In this document: positions 6,217 to 7,188 of the stretch, one piece after another | Layout of the letters: every line of letters starts with the position of its first letter | Numbering within the stretch: position 1 is the first letter of the stretch | Origin: DATKEH01 sp035546355 | GTDB taxonomy: Bacteria; Acidobacteriota; Thermoanaerobaculia; Multivoradales; JAIOJS01 | DNA length: 7,188 nucleotides | Assembly: GCA_035546355.1 (NCBI GenBank) | Contig: DATKEH010000155.1 | Span: 1-7,188 of the forward strand | Reading direction: 5' to 3' | Position numbers and translations under genes: made by a program | The notes under the pieces: generated by a model | Databases searched by the model: none | What the model saw: only the letters and a program-made list of their open reading frames with translations | What the model was told of the DNA's origin: nothing

Positions 6217-7188
6217 CGCCAACGGCCCTCCCGCCGCCGCATCTCCCGCGCCAGAACCAGGCCGTCGAGCCGCGGCGTCCACTCCACCCCGTCCCGCACG
6301 GCGTAGAGATCGAAAGGCACGTACAGCGGCACCAGCGGCAGGTCCTCCATCAGCAGCTGCATGCTGCGCTGCATCAGCTGCCGGCGCTCGAGCATGTTGA
6401 GCGTCGCCCCGCTGCTCTCGATCAACGCGTCCAGGGCGGCGTTGGCGTAGCCGGTGTGGTTGGTGTCGCCGTATCCGCGGGCGGAGTCGCGGCTGTGGAC
6501 CTTGCTGTCGAACAGGTCGCTGGCGTCGGCCGAGATGGCCAGCAGACCGCCGAGGTAGAAGTCGACCTGGTTGCCGGTGAGGCGACGGTACATCTCCTCC
6601 CACGGGCGCGCCACCGTCCGCACCCGGATCCCCGCCTCGCCCAGCTGCTCGACCAACGAGCCGGGGTCGCGGCTGGCGCGGAATTCGAGGTCGACGTCGA
6701 AGCCGCCCGCGTATCCCGCCTCGGCCAGCAGGCGGCGTGCGGTCTCGAGGTCGCGGCGCGGCGGTGAGATCCCGGGCGCGTACCCGAACACCTGGCGGCC
6801 GACCATCTGCCCCACCGCGACCCCCTGGCCGCGCAGCTGTTGCTGCACCAGCGCCTCGCGGTCGATCGCCAGGTGGACGGCCCGTCGCACCCGGAGATCG
6901 GAGAAAGGGGGTGCGTCGAGGCGGAACTGCAGGTACTCGACCAGCAGGCTCTCGCTCCCCAGGACACGGTAGGCACCCGCAGCGCGGATGCGATCGATCG
7001 CCTTGGCCTCGATGTCCTGGACCAGATCCGCCCGGCCCGACAGCAGTGCGGCGACGCGCTCCCCGGGGTCTGGCACCACCAGCAGCTCGACCCGCTCTTC
7101 GGGCGCCCTACCCCGCCAGTAGCGGGAGAAGGCGCGCAGCGCCAGCCGCTTCCCCGGCTCGTGCGCGTCCAGGAGGTAGGGACCGGTG
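6213..7188 (-). CDS. Peptide-type ABC transporter solute-binding protein (family 5), upstream copy, 5' end outside window
   Basis: This is the C-terminal part, about 325 residues, of a second SBP_bac_5 protein. The frame runs unbroken to the right edge: before the GTG at 7079 it reads TGPYLLDAHEPGKRL and then AFSRYWRGRAPEERVELL, which matches the GTGPYRLL / PGYWG / VELLAIPDPGERV region of its neighbour. The GTG is therefore internal, and the true start, signal peptide and N-terminal lobe lie beyond 7188. Other shared blocks are PPFSDLRVRRAVHLAIDREALV, given here in outline only (about 6853-6918), the ADASD stretch, and RGYGDTNHTGYANAALDALIE near 6420-6482. Roughly half the residues look identical to the downstream copy by eye, so it is an old tandem duplication, not a recent one. 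The end MRRREGRWR is extra relative to the paralogue and comes from sequence that also holds the neighbour's ribosome-binding site. The stop overlaps the next start by 4 bases. Ligand unknown; peptide-type is likely. Confidence 0.94.
   Translation of the reverse strand, partial: TGPYLLDAHEPGKRLALRAFSRYWRGRAPEERVELLVVPDPGERVAALLSGRADLVQDIEAKAIDRIRAAGAYRVLGSESLLVEYLQFRLDAPPFSDLRVRRAVHLAIDREALVQQQLRGQGVAVGQMVGRQVFGYAPGISPPRRDLETARRLLAEAGYAGGFDVDLEFRASRDPGSLVEQLGEAGIRVRTVARPWEEMYRRLTGNQVDFYLGGLLAISADASDLFDSKVHSRDSARGYGDTNHTGYANAALDALIESSGATLNMLERRQLMQRSMQLLMEDLPLVPLYVPFDLYAVRDGVEWTPRLDGLVLAREMRRREGRWR
6226..6232 (-). promoter_or_regulatory. Shine-Dalgarno site fixing the start at 6216
   Basis: The minus strand reads GGGAGGG, 9 nt before the ATG at 6216-6214 and inside the 3' end of the upstream paralogue. 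Together with the ATGA overlap it supports re-initiation or coupled translation and excludes the much longer open frame as the true start. Confidence 0.75.

Noticed and set aside
4969..6306. A 445-codon rightward open frame opposite the solute-binding-protein gene
   Set aside because: Low-complexity antisense shadow; the opposite strand encodes a complete SBP_bac_5 protein.
6217..6603. N-terminal extension of the downstream solute-binding protein to an ATG at 6603
   Set aside because: The extension is Arg/Ala/Gln-rich and lies over the upstream paralogue; the ATG at 6216 has a Shine-Dalgarno, an ATGA overlap and a lipoprotein signal peptide.
7077..7079. GTG as a true start of a shorter protein
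   Set aside because: The frame continues upstream with clear family-5 solute-binding sequence aligned to the paralogue, so the GTG is an internal Val codon.

Overview
The window is a GC-rich (by eye around 70%), densely coded piece of a bacterial chromosome with six protein genes and no RNA gene, CRISPR array or transposase that I can see. Codon use is strongly GC-biased throughout and looks homogeneous, so nothing points to recent transfer. The mix of genes (Ser/Thr-kinase-like protein, GAF-type hybrid histidine kinase, tandem family-5 solute-binding lipoproteins, a LEA14-type lipoprotein) suggests a GC-rich, probably diderm lineage such as Acidobacteriota (Thermoanaerobaculia-like) or Myxococcota. 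That placement is inference; no marker gene is present.

Layout. Positions 1-93 hold a terminator and a second hairpin. A leftward block follows: a small secreted protein with an LPATG plus hydrophobic plus RK C-terminus (94-645), preceded upstream by a LEA14/WHy-like lipoprotein (766-1233). An 80-bp divergent intergenic region (1234-1313) separates this from a rightward two-gene operon: a membrane-anchored, catalytically dead Ser/Thr-kinase-like protein (1314-2432) and, 22 bp later, a soluble GAF-GAF-HisKA-HATPase-REC hybrid histidine kinase (2455-4650). After a 54-bp convergent gap come two leftward, paralogous family-5 (DppA/OppA-type) solute-binding proteins. The downstream copy (4705-6216) is complete and the upstream copy (6213 to the right edge) lacks its N-terminus in this window. 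They are coupled by an ATGA overlap.

How they may work together. The pseudokinase and hybrid kinase are probably co-transcribed and could form one signalling unit: a tail-anchored scaffold or nucleotide sensor beside a cytosolic two-component kinase with a C-terminal receiver. The two binding proteins are probably the periplasmic parts of a peptide-type ABC importer whose permease and ATPase genes would lie beyond the right edge or elsewhere. The two leftward envelope genes have no evident functional link to the kinases. The most unusual items are the pseudokinase/histidine-kinase pair and the sortase-like C-terminal signal in a probable Gram-negative.
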